From Scandinavium sp036409475 (GTDB taxonomy: Bacteria > Pseudomonadota > Gammaproteobacteria > Enterobacterales > Enterobacteriaceae): a stretch of DNA of 64,000 nucleotides. Shown here one piece after another: positions 43,080-52,892 of this stretch. Each line of letters opens with the position of its first letter. Position 1 is the stretch's first letter. A program made the position numbers and the translations under genes. The DNA lies in NCBI RefSeq assembly GCF_036409475.1, contig NZ_JAYRCK010000024.1:28725-92724 (forward strand). Direction: 5' to 3'. Under the pieces are notes generated by a model, which ran no database searches, was not told the origin of the DNA, and was given only the letters and a program-made list of their open reading frames with translations.

Positions 43080-43643
43080 ATGATCCTGCTTATCGATAAC
43101 TATGATTCGTTTACCTGGAACCTCTACCAGTATTTTTGCGAGCTGGGAGCCGAGGTGGTTGTCAGGCGCAATGATGAGATCAGTCTCGATGAGATAGCGC
43201 AACTGGCACCCGCAAAAATCGTCATTTCGCCTGGCCCTTGTACGCCAGATGAATCCGGGATTTCGCTCGACGTGATCCGCCATTACGCTGGCAAACTGCC
43301 TATTCTGGGTGTTTGCCTCGGCCATCAGGCGATAGGCCAGGTTTTCGGCGCGACCATTGTTCGGGCTGCCAAAGTGATGCACGGCAAAACCTCCCCGATA
43401 ACGCATAACGGCACCGGTGTCTTCAGCGGGTTGAATAATCCCCTCACGGTGACTCGTTACCATTCTCTGGTGATTGACCCGCCGACACTTCCTGCCTGTT
43501 TTGAGATAACCGCAAGCAGTGAAACCGGCGAGATCATGGGCATTCGCCACCACGAATGGGATCTCGAAGGCGTGCAATTCCACCCTGAAAGCATTCTTAG
43601 CGAGCAAGGGCATCAGCTGCTGGATAACTTCCTTAAGCGGTAA
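43080..43643 (+). CDS. pabA: Aminodeoxychorismate synthase component II (glutamine amidotransferase)
   Basis: Supplies ammonia to PabB in 4-aminobenzoate (folate) synthesis. Class I amidotransferase triad: Cys in LGVCLGHQAIG (about 79), and His/Glu in QFHPESIL (about 168-170). 187 aa, as in E. coli. It lies 31 bases after the fic fusion. Confidence 0.97.
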   Translation: MILLIDNYDSFTWNLYQYFCELGAEVVVRRNDEISLDEIAQLAPAKIVISPGPCTPDESGISLDVIRHYAGKLPILGVCLGHQAIGQVFGATIVRAAKVMHGKTSPITHNGTGVFSGLNNPLTVTRYHSLVIDPPTLPACFEITASSETGEIMGIRHHEWDLEGVQFHPESILSEQGHQLLDNFLKR

Positions 43644-43667
43644 ATGCGCTTGCCATGATGTGATTTT

Positions 43668-43704
43668 TTATGCATATTTCGTGATTATATTTTCATAATC
43701 ATGC
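43668..43704 (+). promoter_or_regulatory. Candidate ArgR boxes before argD
   Basis: Two adjacent AT-rich imperfect palindromes, including ATTATATTTTCATAAT, resemble ARG boxes. argD is ArgR-regulated in E. coli. Confidence 0.5.
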
Positions 43705-43722
43705 TGCGTAAGAGGTTTTGAC

Positions 43723-44940
43723 ATGGCGAGTGAACAAACGGCAATTACCCGAGCAACTTTTGACGAAGTGATCCTGCCCATTTACGCCCCGGCGGAGTTT
43801 ATCCCGGTGAAAGGGAAAGGGAGCCGTATCTGGGATCAACAGGGCAAAGAGTATGTCGATTTTGCCGGTGGGATTGCCGTTACTGCGCTGGGCCACTGTC
43901 ACCCCAGACTCGTCGAAACCCTGAAAAGCCAGGGCGAAACGTTGTGGCACACCAGCAACGTTTTCACCAACGAACCTGCGCTGCGTCTGGGGCGTAAGCT
44001 GGTGGCATCGACATTTGCTGAGCGTGTGGCGTTTATGAACTCCGGCACTGAAGCGAACGAAACCGCTTTTAAACTCGCTCGTCACTATGCCTGCGTGCGC
44101 CACAGCCCGTTCAAAACCAAAATCATCGCTTTCCATAACGCCTTCCATGGCCGCTCCCTGTTTACCGTGTCGGTTGGCGGGCAGCCGAAGTACTCTGACG
44201 GCTTTGGGCCAAAACCTGCGGATATCATTCATGTTCCGTTCAATGACTTGCATGCAGTGAAAGCGGTAATGGACGATCATACTTGCGCCGTGGTTGTTGA
44301 ACCTATTCAGGGTGAAGGTGGTGTGACAGCGGCGACGCCTGAATTTCTGCAAGGCTTGCGTGAACTGTGCGACGAGCACAAGGCGTTGCTGGTGTTCGAC
44401 GAAGTGCAGTGTGGCATGGGGCGTACCGGTTCGCTATTCGCGTATATGCACTACGGCGTGACGCCGGATATTTTGACCAGCGCTAAAGCCCTGGGCGGCG
44501 GTTTTCCTGTCAGCGCTATGCTGACCACGGAAGAGATTGCCAGCGCTTTCCACGTGGGATCACACGGGTCAACTTACGGCGGCAACCCATTGGCCTGTGC
44601 GGTAGCGGGCACAGCTTTCGACATTATCAACACCCCGGAAGTGCTGGAAGGGGTGAAGGCGAAGCGTGAGCAGTTCGTGAAGCACTTGCAGAAGATTGAC
44701 GCTGAACTGGATGTATTCAGCGATATTCGCGGTATGGGCTTGCTGATTGGTGCCGAGCTTAAGCCTCAGTTCAAAGGGCGTGCGCGTGATTTCCTGCATG
44801 CAGCAGCCCATGAAGGTGTCATGGTGCTGAATGCCGGGACTGATGTGATGCGTTTCGCGCCGTCGCTGGTGGTTGAGAGCGCTGATATCGATGAAGGGAT
44901 GAAGCGTTTTGCTGCAGCGGTCAGAAAGATTGTTGGCTGA
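43723..44940 (+). CDS. argD: Acetylornithine/succinyldiaminopimelate aminotransferase
   Basis: PLP enzyme of arginine and lysine synthesis. The class III aminotransferase pattern is complete: MNSGTEANETAFKLAR, EPIQGEGGV, LLVFDEVQCGMGRTG and the PLP lysine in TSAKALGGGFP (about residue 255). 405 aa (406 in E. coli). A REP-type element follows. Confidence 0.97.
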   Translation: MASEQTAITRATFDEVILPIYAPAEFIPVKGKGSRIWDQQGKEYVDFAGGIAVTALGHCHPRLVETLKSQGETLWHTSNVFTNEPALRLGRKLVASTFAERVAFMNSGTEANETAFKLARHYACVRHSPFKTKIIAFHNAFHGRSLFTVSVGGQPKYSDGFGPKPADIIHVPFNDLHAVKAVMDDHTCAVVVEPIQGEGGVTAATPEFLQGLRELCDEHKALLVFDEVQCGMGRTGSLFAYMHYGVTPDILTSAKALGGGFPVSAMLTTEEIASAFHVGSHGSTYGGNPLACAVAGTAFDIINTPEVLEGVKAKREQFVKHLQKIDAELDVFSDIRGMGLLIGAELKPQFKGRARDFLHAAAHEGVMVLNAGTDVMRFAPSLVVESADIDEGMKRFAAAVRKIVG

Positions 44941-44943
44941 CGT

Positions 44944-45025
44944 TTCGCCCGGCGGCACTGCGTTTGCCGGGCCTACGAGATGTGCCCGTCTGTAGGCCTG
45001 TGCAAGCGAAGCGCCGCCAGGCAGA
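44944..45025. repeat. BIME (REP pair) between argD and yhfK
   Basis: CGCCCGGCGGCACTGCGTTTGCCGGGCCTAC and, inverted, TGTAGGCCTGTGCAAGCGAAGCGCCGCCAGGC. It sits at the ends of convergent genes. Confidence 0.85.
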
Positions 45026-45029
45026 GTTT

Positions 45030-47102
45030 CTACGTCCGCCGTTTCAACCAAATCCCGTGATGTGGACGTTGACGCCAGGCCACCGAAGAAATGGTGTGCA
45101 TGGTATTCAAATGGCCAAGTATCCGCTGTAAATGCTGTTCCATGGTGCTTAACGGGCCGTGGGACAGCGTATCCAGTGACTCCATAATATTGGCGTCTCC
45201 ACTTCCACCTGCTTCGTCATACTCCAGACGCTGCTGACACCGTTGCAGCGCAATCTCACAAGATTCCAGATACCGTTGGGCCAGCGACTCCGTCAGCATG
45301 TTGTGCTCGCGGGCAAGCGTGGTCATGGCGTTAATATGCTCGACAATAAACTGGCTGTGAGTCACCCACAGTTTCATGTCGGCAAGATAGCGCGAGTTGA
45401 AGCCGGGTTCCTGCATCGCCTGATTAAGCGAGTTGAACAGTGCGTTATGAGCCTGATTCACACGCATGCGCTGATAGGCGAGGGTTGGCGCTTGCGGGTC
45501 ATTACTCAGAATAAGACGTAAGGCATCCTGATCGGCCTCCAGCGCTTGCTGGGCATTTTTGCGCAGCAGGCCGCTTTGCCACTGCGGCCACAGCCAGACC
45601 ATGCCGCCGAAGGCAATCAGACAGCCAATCAGGGTATCGGCGAGGCGTGCCACGATAAACTGATCGCCGTTGAGCGTTAGCAACTGAATGGTGTACACCG
45701 CCGTCACCGTAAAGCCCACCGTCGCCCAGCCGTAGCTTTTGCGGATCATCAGGTAGCTCACGAGGGTTATCACCAGCATCGCCGCCAGCGCATAGCCCTC
45801 CGGGGCATGAAAGTGCAGGGTGATGCCTGCGATGACCAACCCAGCCAACGTGCCTGCCGCCCGGTGAAAAATCCTCACCCGCGTTGCGCCATAGCCGTTT
45901 TGGGTGACCAGCAGCACGGTCATCAGGATCCAGTAAGGTTTGGGCAGATGCAGCGCCGTGCCCATCAGGCTGGCAATACTGAGCATCACGCTTATCCGCG
46001 CGGCACTGCGCAGGGCGGGCGATTTCAGCGAAAGATAGCTTTTTAGCGCCGCGAATACCGGCAAACGGCGTTCGTTATCGGCCATTAAATCGCGCGGATA
46101 GAGCGGGCGTTGCAGGCGCAGCACGCGTGCTATGCGGCTGAAATGCCAGACGCAGAATTGGCCGACCGGGTTATCCGGCTGCTGACGGGCGATTTTCTCC
46201 AGCGCGCCAATCTGCTTGTCCATCGAGAAACGCTGGGGAAAACGGTGGTAAAGAATATCATCGGCCATCACGCGCAGGCGCGTGGCGATGGTTTGAGCAT
46301 TCCAGCGGATCACCGCTTCCGCATGGCTGCGCTCGACCAGCTTTTGGACTTCTGCCGGCTGGTGCAGGCTGACGGAGATGTGCTCCTGCAAATCAAGGCC
46401 CATCTGGAAGGAGCGCAGCAGGCGTTTGTAATCATGGTTCTTATTGGCCGCCAGCATGTGCAGCTGCTGGTAGCACTGGGTTATCAGGTCGACGGCTTTT
46501 TGCTGACGCGCCAGCAGGGGTGGCAAAGCTTTTTCTGGATCGGTGTGCTGGGTCAACAGGCTGTACTTGGCTTCGCAGTAATCCGCCAGTTGGCGATACA
46601 GCAGGCTCAGCGACTCCCGCAGCGGCTGTTCACGCCACATCCAGAACCAGAACCAGTTAAACAGGCCATACCAAAGCGTGCCGAGGGCATAAATCAGCAA
46701 CGGCTCCCAGACTGGCATGTTGCCCGCAAGGCTCAGGGTAAAAATCGCGGCGATGAGAGACGCGGGAAGCAAACGCGCATGCAGAGAACTTATCTCGGCC
46801 GTCACGCCAAGCGTCATGGCGAGAACGGTCAGGATCAGCGGTAAGGGGAGGCTCTGCTCCAGCAGTAACTGAACCGCGAGGCTGCAGCCTGCAAACAGCG
46901 AACCGCCGATAATCAGGCGTTTGAAAAAGCGTTTGTGTGGCGTATCGAGACCGGCAATGTTGCAGCAGGCGGGAACTAACGAAAACAGCAATCCGTATTT
47001 GAGATACCCCAACACCAGACCGATAGCCACGGGGGTACAGAGCACCAGGGTTTGCCGCAGTGCATAGTTAATTTCCGGGTGATAAATTAGCCTGCGCCAC
47101 AT
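45030..47102 (-). CDS. yhfK: Inner membrane protein YhfK (FUSC/YccS-type)
   Basis: Large membrane protein of the fusaric-acid-resistance/YccS superfamily, 690 aa. Two sets of membrane helices (about 18-145 and 370-495) alternate with soluble helical domains, the second ending in a cytoplasmic coiled region. Transport role presumed, substrate unknown. The start MWRRLIYHP at 47102 matches E. coli; the open frame to 47138 would read through the crp terminator. It lies just downstream of crp on the same strand. Confidence 0.9.
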   Translation of the reverse strand: MWRRLIYHPEINYALRQTLVLCTPVAIGLVLGYLKYGLLFSLVPACCNIAGLDTPHKRFFKRLIIGGSLFAGCSLAVQLLLEQSLPLPLILTVLAMTLGVTAEISSLHARLLPASLIAAIFTLSLAGNMPVWEPLLIYALGTLWYGLFNWFWFWMWREQPLRESLSLLYRQLADYCEAKYSLLTQHTDPEKALPPLLARQQKAVDLITQCYQQLHMLAANKNHDYKRLLRSFQMGLDLQEHISVSLHQPAEVQKLVERSHAEAVIRWNAQTIATRLRVMADDILYHRFPQRFSMDKQIGALEKIARQQPDNPVGQFCVWHFSRIARVLRLQRPLYPRDLMADNERRLPVFAALKSYLSLKSPALRSAARISVMLSIASLMGTALHLPKPYWILMTVLLVTQNGYGATRVRIFHRAAGTLAGLVIAGITLHFHAPEGYALAAMLVITLVSYLMIRKSYGWATVGFTVTAVYTIQLLTLNGDQFIVARLADTLIGCLIAFGGMVWLWPQWQSGLLRKNAQQALEADQDALRLILSNDPQAPTLAYQRMRVNQAHNALFNSLNQAMQEPGFNSRYLADMKLWVTHSQFIVEHINAMTTLAREHNMLTESLAQRYLESCEIALQRCQQRLEYDEAGGSGDANIMESLDTLSHGPLSTMEQHLQRILGHLNTMHTISSVAWRQRPHHGIWLKRRT

Positions 47103-47113
47103 AGCGGTAGAGA

Positions 47114-47149
47114 CAAAAATGGCGTATTGCGCGAACAATACGCCATTTA
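47114..47149 (-). terminator. Terminator of crp
   Basis: ATGGCGTATTG (minus strand 47146-47136 arm) pairs perfectly with CAATACGCCAT (47129-47119), followed by TTTTTGT on the minus strand. 11-bp stem. Confidence 0.9.
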
Positions 47150-47155
47150 ACGAGC

Positions 47156-47788
47156 TTAGCGGGTGCCGTAAACGACGATGGTCTTACCGTGGGCGGAGAT
47201 CAGGTTCTGATCTTCCAGCATTTTCAGAATACGGCCAACGGTTTCACGGGAACAACCCACGATCTGCCCGATTTCCTGACGGGTAATTTTAATTTGCATA
47301 CCGTCCGGGTGAGTCATGGCGTCAGGTTGTTTCGCCAGGTTCAGCAGCGTCTGCGCGATACGGCCGGTCACGTCGAGGAATGCAAGGTTGCCCACTTTCT
47401 CAGAAGTGACCTGCAGACGACGAGCCATCTGCGAGGAAAGGCGCATCAGAATATCTGGATTAACCTGGATAAGCTGACGGAATTTTTTGTAGGAAATTTC
47501 GGCCACTTCACAAGCGGTTTTTGCCCGAACCCAGGCACTACGCTCCTGACCTTCTTCGAAGAGACCAAGCTCACCAATGAAATCGCCCTGGTTGAGGTAA
47601 GAGAGGATCATCTCTTTCCCCTCTTCGTCCTTGATCAGTACAGCAACTGAGCCTTTCACGATGTAGTAAAGCGTTTCTGCTTTTTCACCCTGGTGAATCA
47701 GCGTGCTCTTCGATGGGTACTTATGAATGTGGCAATGAGACAAGAACCATTCAAGGGTAGGGTCTGTTTGCGGTTTGCCAAGCACCAT
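47156..47788 (-). CDS. crp: cAMP-activated global regulator CRP
   Basis: Transcription factor binding cAMP and TGTGA-N6-TCACA sites. The cyclic nucleotide domain shows the phosphate-binding cassette GELGLFEEGQERSAWVRAK; the C-terminal HTH is RQEIGQIVGCSRETVGRIL. 210 aa, as in E. coli. A likely target in this window is pckA. It is divergent from yhfA over about 306 bp. Confidence 0.99.
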   Translation of the reverse strand: MVLGKPQTDPTLEWFLSHCHIHKYPSKSTLIHQGEKAETLYYIVKGSVAVLIKDEEGKEMILSYLNQGDFIGELGLFEEGQERSAWVRAKTACEVAEISYKKFRQLIQVNPDILMRLSSQMARRLQVTSEKVGNLAFLDVTGRIAQTLLNLAKQPDAMTHPDGMQIKITRQEIGQIVGCSRETVGRILKMLEDQNLISAHGKTIVVYGTR

Positions 47789-48094
47789 GCGCGGTTATCC
47801 TCTGTTATAAGCTGTCTCCAGTGGCAGACACGATACTGCCGCTGGCTTTGCAATCGTATCCTTCCCTGTGCCTGGGAAGTCGGCTGTCGAATTATGCAGC
47901 AGCCTGTAATGTGGTGTCCTCTGCGTGCACACAGCACTTCACTGCATGACTGTAGCATCCCGACTGTTTTAGCATAGCTTTTGCTGCGTGTCTCCTGGTG
48001 TCTCGCTTCAGCATGACGCACATCTCCTTCCGTTGCGAGTTTTGTTATGTGCGCGTAATCTGAGAGGAAAATGGCAACTTCGGAGTTAAAAATT
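47789..48094. promoter_or_regulatory. crp/yhfA divergent promoter region
   Basis: 306 bp without a supported gene. E. coli crp is autoregulated from sites here and has a divergent transcript; I did not find a site good enough to place. Confidence 0.5.
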
Positions 48095-48499
48095 ATGCAA
48101 GCACGTGTGAAATGGGTTGAGGGTTTAACCTTCCTGGGCGAGTCTGCTTCTGGCCACCAAATTTTGATGGACGGTAACTCTGGAGACAAAGCACCGAGCC
48201 CGATGGAAATGGTGCTGATGGCGGCTGGGGGTTGCAGCGCTATCGACGTGGTGTCGATTTTGCAGAAAGGGCGTCATGACGTGAAAGACTGCGAAGTGAA
48301 GCTCACCTCCGAGCGTCGTGAAGAAGCGCCACGTATGTTTACGCACATTAATCTGCACTTCATCGTGACGGGCAAAGATCTGAAAGAAGCGGCGGTCTCT
48401 CGCGCGGTGGATTTGTCAGCAGAAAAGTACTGCTCTGTGGCGCTGATGCTTGAGAAAGCCGCGAAGATCACCCATTCGTTTGAGGTGGTTGAGGCTTAA
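48095..48499 (+). CDS. yhfA: OsmC-family protein YhfA
   Basis: OsmC/Ohr-like protein of 134 aa; the two Cys residues typical of peroxidase members are seen in GGCSAIDV and EKYCSVAL. Physiological role not known. The ATG at 48095 gives the E. coli length and has GGAG nine bases before it; an upstream in-frame ATG at 48071 would add eight residues. The dispersed repeat follows its stop. Confidence 0.93.
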   Translation: MQARVKWVEGLTFLGESASGHQILMDGNSGDKAPSPMEMVLMAAGGCSAIDVVSILQKGRHDVKDCEVKLTSERREEAPRMFTHINLHFIVTGKDLKEAAVSRAVDLSAEKYCSVALMLEKAAKITHSFEVVEA

Positions 48500-48502
48500 A
48501 TG

Positions 48503-48597
48503 TGTGCGGCCTGATGCCCTCTCCCCAACCCTCTCCCACGGGGCGAGGGAGCAAACACTAAAAACCTTCTCGCAAGAGAAGGTTTTGCAGTTTACCT
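48503..48597 (-). repeat. 95-bp dispersed repeat, copy 2 (prkB 3' end)
   Basis: Near-identical to 12023-12117 and in the same relation to the converging gene. Its end AGGTAAACTGC codes for the last Arg and the stop of prkB on the minus strand. Confidence 0.85.
48559..48586 (-). terminator. Terminator of prkB, inside the repeat
   Basis: The same 11-bp stem as copy 1 (48576-48586 with 48561-48571). The plus-strand loop is GCAA here instead of CGAA. UUUUUAG follows on the minus strand. Confidence 0.85.
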
Positions 48598-49455
48598 TCT
48601 GCTATCCATTAACCGCTCAACCAGCGGTGTCATGATCAACTCCATCGCCAGCCCCATTTTCCCTCCCGGCACAACCAGCGTGTTCATGTGTGAAATGAAC
48701 GAACCTTGCAGCATCGCCAGCAGCCAGGGGAAATCGATGTCGCCCAGATTCTGGAAATGGATAACCACAAAGCTTTCATCCAGCGACGGAATGCCTTTAG
48801 CGGCAAACGGGTTAGAGGTGTCTACCGTGGGCACGCGCTGGAAGTTGATATGCGTGCGTGAGAACTGCGGCGTGATGAAGTTGATGTAATCCTCCATGGA
48901 ACGAACCACGGAATCCATCACCGCTTCACGAGAATGCCCACGCTCACTGGTGTCACGCGTAAGCTTCTGAATCCATTCCAGGTTCACAATCGGGACTACG
49001 CCAACCAGCAAATCAACATGCTTTGCCACATCATGCTGAGGCGTCACTACGCCCCCGTGTAACCCTTCGTAGAACAGCACGTCGGTGGGTTCCGGCAGCG
49101 GTTGCCAGGGCGTGAAAGTGCCTGGCACCTGATTCCACGGCACGGCTTCATCATAGGTATGCAGATATTTGCGCGACTGCCCGCTGCCACTTTGGCCATA
49201 GGTGATAAACGTCTGTTCAAGCAAACCGAAGTCGTTGGCATCCGGGCCGAAATAACTGATATGGCGGCCCATGTCGCGTGCTTTACGGATTGCCATGTCC
49301 ATTTCAGGGCGGGTGTAGCGATGAAAGCTGTCCCCTTCGACTTCGGCGGCGTTTAAATTGAGCTGAGCAAAGATCTTACGAAAGGCGAGGCTGGTGGTGG
49401 TGGTCCCCGCGCCGCTGGAGCCGGTCACGGCAATCACCGGGTATTTGGCAGACAT
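48592..49455 (-). CDS. prkB: Phosphoribulokinase-like protein PrkB
   Basis: P-loop kinase of the PRK/uridine kinase family with unknown substrate in enterobacteria, which lack Rubisco. Walker A is GSSGAGTTT at residues 12-20; DVLFYEGLHGG and a substrate-binding HIDLLVGV-type segment follow. 287 aa, about two fewer than E. coli: the C-terminus ends MDSRR where the dispersed repeat supplies the last Arg and stop. yheU lies 36 bases upstream. Confidence 0.93.
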   Translation of the reverse strand: MSAKYPVIAVTGSSGAGTTTTSLAFRKIFAQLNLNAAEVEGDSFHRYTRPEMDMAIRKARDMGRHISYFGPDANDFGLLEQTFITYGQSGSGQSRKYLHTYDEAVPWNQVPGTFTPWQPLPEPTDVLFYEGLHGGVVTPQHDVAKHVDLLVGVVPIVNLEWIQKLTRDTSERGHSREAVMDSVVRSMEDYINFITPQFSRTHINFQRVPTVDTSNPFAAKGIPSLDESFVVIHFQNLGDIDFPWLLAMLQGSFISHMNTLVVPGGKMGLAMELIMTPLVERLMDSRR

Positions 49456-49491
49456 AACGACTCCCTGGGTAAGCAGTGGTAATGAGTAGAG

Positions 49492-49710
49492 TCAGCCGCG
49501 AAATTGAGTGCGGGTCATCAGGTTGACGGTCTCGTGCAGTTCGGACCACACCAAAACGACTTCCCCGCTTTGCAATTGCTGTTTGACGTCGGCGACTTTA
49601 TCTTCGAGCGAACGTTCATGTTCACCATAATCGGTGCCTTCGCGCAACACAAAGCTTTCTATCAGGTTTTCCAGCGTTTCGGGAGCCAGATCCTGCCAGG
49701 GAATGATCAT
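49492..49710 (-). CDS. yheU: UPF0270 protein YheU
   Basis: Small conserved protein, 72 aa, with the pattern PWQDLAPETLENLIESFVLREGTDYGEHE. Function unknown. The ATG at 49710 overlaps the yheT stop (ATGA). The much longer open frame to 49953 is inside yheT and is not expected to be used. Confidence 0.92.
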   Translation of the reverse strand: MIIPWQDLAPETLENLIESFVLREGTDYGEHERSLEDKVADVKQQLQSGEVVLVWSELHETVNLMTRTQFRG

Positions 49711-50729
49711 GCGATAGCTCCAAGAAAACGGGTTAGCCAGTCTGGAATGCGTTTTTCCAGCCACATTTCGGGATGACGCAGCGTGCCGCCGACAAAGCCA
49801 ACATGCCCGCCGTATTCGGTGAGCTGATACTGGATATTTTTCGGCAGCTCTTCCTGCGCGGGAATGGAGTGGTGATCCATAAAGGGATCGTCTTTGGCGT
49901 GAATAATCAGCGTCGGTTTGGTTATCTGGCTCAGTACAGGCATGGCGCTGCACTGGCGGTAATAGTCGATGGCATCGGCGAACCCGTGAATTTTCGACGT
50001 AATCAAATCGTCAAACTCGCGGATACGGCGAACGCTTTTCAAACGCTTAAGATCGACCGGCAGCGTGCCAGGATAAGCCTTCAGCTTGCGTGAGGCATTG
50101 GCCTTCAGCAGATTCAGCAGGTAGCGCTGATAAACACGGGAAAAGCCTTTGTCCATGTGGTAGCTGCAAGCTTCGAGCATAAACGGCGCGGAAACGATCA
50201 CTGCGGCATCAAGCGGCGTCGCGTCGCCTTCTTTGGCCAGCAGGCAGCCGAGCATGTTGCCGCCCAGCGAGTAGCCGACCGCCGCCGTAGGCACTTCGCC
50301 AAATTCACGCTTCAGCCAGGAGAGGAACCAGGTGCCATCTTCGGTCTCACCGGAATGGTAAATACGATCGTTACGGTTCGGTTCGCCGCTGCAACCGCGA
50401 AAATGCATCACCACACCAAGCCAGCCGTGCTGTTGTGCCGCATGGATCAGGCCATGAGCATAAGGGCTGTAAAGGCTGCCTTCAAGGCCGTGAAACACGA
50501 CCAGACGCGGTTTGTGACGCGCCTGATTCGGATTTTCACTCCAGGCCAGATCGACAAAATCACCATCCGGAAGTTCCAGGCGCTGCCAGTGCGGCGTGAA
50601 CAGCACTTTGCGGCGGATCAGGCGCGGCAGCATGGTCTGCAGGTGGCAGTTGCGTACGCCTTTCATCGGCACAAAAGTGTCGTTCTCTTCGGGTGGGACT
50701 TCAAATTCTACAGGGGTGATCTGGGCCAT
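49707..50729 (-). CDS. yheT: Predicted alpha/beta hydrolase YheT
   Basis: AB-hydrolase family protein (340 aa). The nucleophile elbow is GYSLGG, and HGLEGS marks the oxyanion region; a C-terminal His in GGHVGFVGG completes the likely triad. An esterase activity is reported for relatives, but the substrate is unknown. It is coupled to yheU, and yheS lies about 97 bases upstream. Confidence 0.93.
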   Translation of the reverse strand: MAQITPVEFEVPPEENDTFVPMKGVRNCHLQTMLPRLIRRKVLFTPHWQRLELPDGDFVDLAWSENPNQARHKPRLVVFHGLEGSLYSPYAHGLIHAAQQHGWLGVVMHFRGCSGEPNRNDRIYHSGETEDGTWFLSWLKREFGEVPTAAVGYSLGGNMLGCLLAKEGDATPLDAAVIVSAPFMLEACSYHMDKGFSRVYQRYLLNLLKANASRKLKAYPGTLPVDLKRLKSVRRIREFDDLITSKIHGFADAIDYYRQCSAMPVLSQITKPTLIIHAKDDPFMDHHSIPAQEELPKNIQYQLTEYGGHVGFVGGTLRHPEMWLEKRIPDWLTRFLGAIA

Positions 50730-50826
50730 ACTGTTACGCTGTTGTGATGAAAATCCTGTCTACTATACCGCCACCTCAGTTTCATGCTTATGAAATCGAG
50801 GCGCGGTAGGCTTTTGTTGAACTTAT

Positions 50827-52731
50827 TTAGTCTTCCTGGAGCATTTTTTCCAGTTGTTCATGGGCGTCCAGCCAGGCCATTTCGCACTCTTCCAGCCCGG
50901 ATTTTGCGCTGGCCTGCTGTTGCAGGCACTCCGTCAGTTCTGCTTTACGAGCCTGATCATACAGTTCGCTGTCACTCAGTTTTTCTTCAGCGGCGGCGAG
51001 TTTTGCATTGAGTTTTTCCATCTCTTTTTCCAGACGGGCTATCTCTTTGCGCAGCGGCTGGGTCAGCGTGCGTAACTCTGCTTCGCGACGTTTCTGATCT
51101 TTTCGCGCCTGGGCGCTGTTGGCGTTGTCTTTTGGGGCTTCGTCAGGCTGGCTTTCCTGCTTCTGAATGTCAGTCAGCCACTGCTGATAATCTTCCAGAT
51201 CGCCATCGAAAGGTTCCACTTTCGCATCATGCACCAGATAGAGGTCATCGGTAGTCGAACGCAGCAGGTGGCGGTCGTGCGACACCACGACCAGCGCGCC
51301 TTCAAACTCAATCAGTGCTTCGGTCAGGGCCTGACGCATGTCGAGATCCAGGTGGTTGGTCGGTTCATCGAGCAGCAGCAGGTTAGGGCGCTGCCAGACG
51401 ATTAACGCCAGCACCAGACGGGCTTTCTCGCCTCCAGAGAAACGGCGAGTCTCTTCGCTCACTTTATCGCCCTGGAAACCAAAACCACCGAGGTAATCGC
51501 GCAGTTGCTGTTCCAGCACTTGCGGCGCCAGCCTGACCAGATGTTGAAGCGGTGACTCATCGGCGCGTAAAAATTCGAGCTGATGCTGGGCGAAGTAACC
51601 GAGCTTGATGCCTTTCGCCAGACCGATTTCACCGCTTTGCGGGGCCAGTTCACCAGCCAACAGTTTGATCAGCGTGGATTTACCCGCACCGTTTCGACCG
51701 AGTAAACCAATACGCGAACCCGGGACCAGGTTGAGTTTGATGGAGTCGAGAATGGTGCGGTCGCCGTAACCGGCACTGACCTTTTCCATCTTCAGCAGCG
51801 GATTGGGCAGGCTCTCTGGCTCGCGGAAGCTAAAGTGGAACGGGTTATCGACATGCGCCGGAGCAATCAGCTCCATACGTTCCAGCATTTTCACGCGGCT
51901 CTGGGCCTGTTTGGCTTTCGACGCTTTCGCTTTAAAGCGGTCAATAAAGCTCTGCAAATGTGCCACTTTCTGCTGCTGGCTTTCATACATCGACTGCTGC
52001 TGAGACAGGCGCGTCGCGCGCTGGATCTCAAAAGAAGAGTAATTGCCGGTGTACTCGAACATCGACTGCTGTTCGATATGAATAATTTTGCCCACCACCG
52101 GATCAAGGAAATCGCGGTCATGGGAAATCAGGATCAGCGTGCCCTGATAGCTCTTCAGCCACTTCTCCAGCCAGATAACGGCGTCAAGATCGAGGTGGTT
52201 AGTCGGTTCATCGAGCAGCAGCAGGTCGGAACGGCAAATCAGTGCCTGCGCAAGGTTGAGGCGCATACGCCAGCCACCCGAGAAATCACTGGTAGGGCGC
52301 TCCAATTGCTCATTGCTGAAACCCAGACCGTGCAGCAGGCTGGATGCGCGAGAACGGATGGTCCACGCATCGATAGCATCAAGCTTGCCATGCACTGTCG
52401 CGATAGCATGACCGTCGTTGCGCTCATTTGCGGCGTTCAGTTCTGCTTCAAGCTGGCGATATTCGCGGTCGCCATCAATAACATAGTCGAGCGCAGGCTG
52501 TGGCAGGGCAGGGGTTTCCTGATTCACCCACGCCAGTTGCCAGTTGCCCGGATAAGTGAAACTCCCGCCATCGGCGCTAATCTCGTTCTTTAATAGCGAC
52601 AGCAGCGTGGATTTGCCGCAGCCGTTCTTTCCCACCAGACCGACTTTTTGCCCAGGGTTAATAGTGGCTGTGGCGTTGTCCAACAGGACACGCACGCCGC
52701 GACGAATTTGTAGCGAGGAGAAAACAATCAT
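50827..52731 (-). CDS. yheS: ABC-F ATPase YheS
   Basis: Translation-associated ABC-F protein with two ATPase domains and no membrane domain. Walker A motifs GKNGCGKST (about 34) and GRNGAGKST (about 345); signatures FSGGWRMRL and FSGGEKARL; both Walker B end LLLDEPTNHLD. The interdomain linker and a long C-terminal coiled coil (about 535-625) are typical. 634 aa (637 in E. coli). Confidence 0.96.
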   Translation of the reverse strand: MIVFSSLQIRRGVRVLLDNATATINPGQKVGLVGKNGCGKSTLLSLLKNEISADGGSFTYPGNWQLAWVNQETPALPQPALDYVIDGDREYRQLEAELNAANERNDGHAIATVHGKLDAIDAWTIRSRASSLLHGLGFSNEQLERPTSDFSGGWRMRLNLAQALICRSDLLLLDEPTNHLDLDAVIWLEKWLKSYQGTLILISHDRDFLDPVVGKIIHIEQQSMFEYTGNYSSFEIQRATRLSQQQSMYESQQQKVAHLQSFIDRFKAKASKAKQAQSRVKMLERMELIAPAHVDNPFHFSFREPESLPNPLLKMEKVSAGYGDRTILDSIKLNLVPGSRIGLLGRNGAGKSTLIKLLAGELAPQSGEIGLAKGIKLGYFAQHQLEFLRADESPLQHLVRLAPQVLEQQLRDYLGGFGFQGDKVSEETRRFSGGEKARLVLALIVWQRPNLLLLDEPTNHLDLDMRQALTEALIEFEGALVVVSHDRHLLRSTTDDLYLVHDAKVEPFDGDLEDYQQWLTDIQKQESQPDEAPKDNANSAQARKDQKRREAELRTLTQPLRKEIARLEKEMEKLNAKLAAAEEKLSDSELYDQARKAELTECLQQQASAKSGLEECEMAWLDAHEQLEKMLQED

Positions 52732-52892
52732 AAGGCGCCGTATGTTCTGACTATGTTAAATTGTCATTATGATAATGTAGTGTGGTGACGCATCGCGACA
52801 CCGGGCGGCAATGGTAGCCCAAAACAACAACGCCAGACAAAAGTATTCAGGCGCAGGCATGAAATGAGGCCTGCCCATTGGCCGGGAGGGGA

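Noticed and set aside
47103..47138. Longer yhfK start at 47138
   Set aside because: The extra residues are a translation of the crp terminator hairpin; the E. coli-like start is at 47102.
49711..49953. Long yheU ORF reaching into yheT
   Set aside because: The upstream part is an alternative frame of yheT; the 72-aa protein matches YheU exactly.
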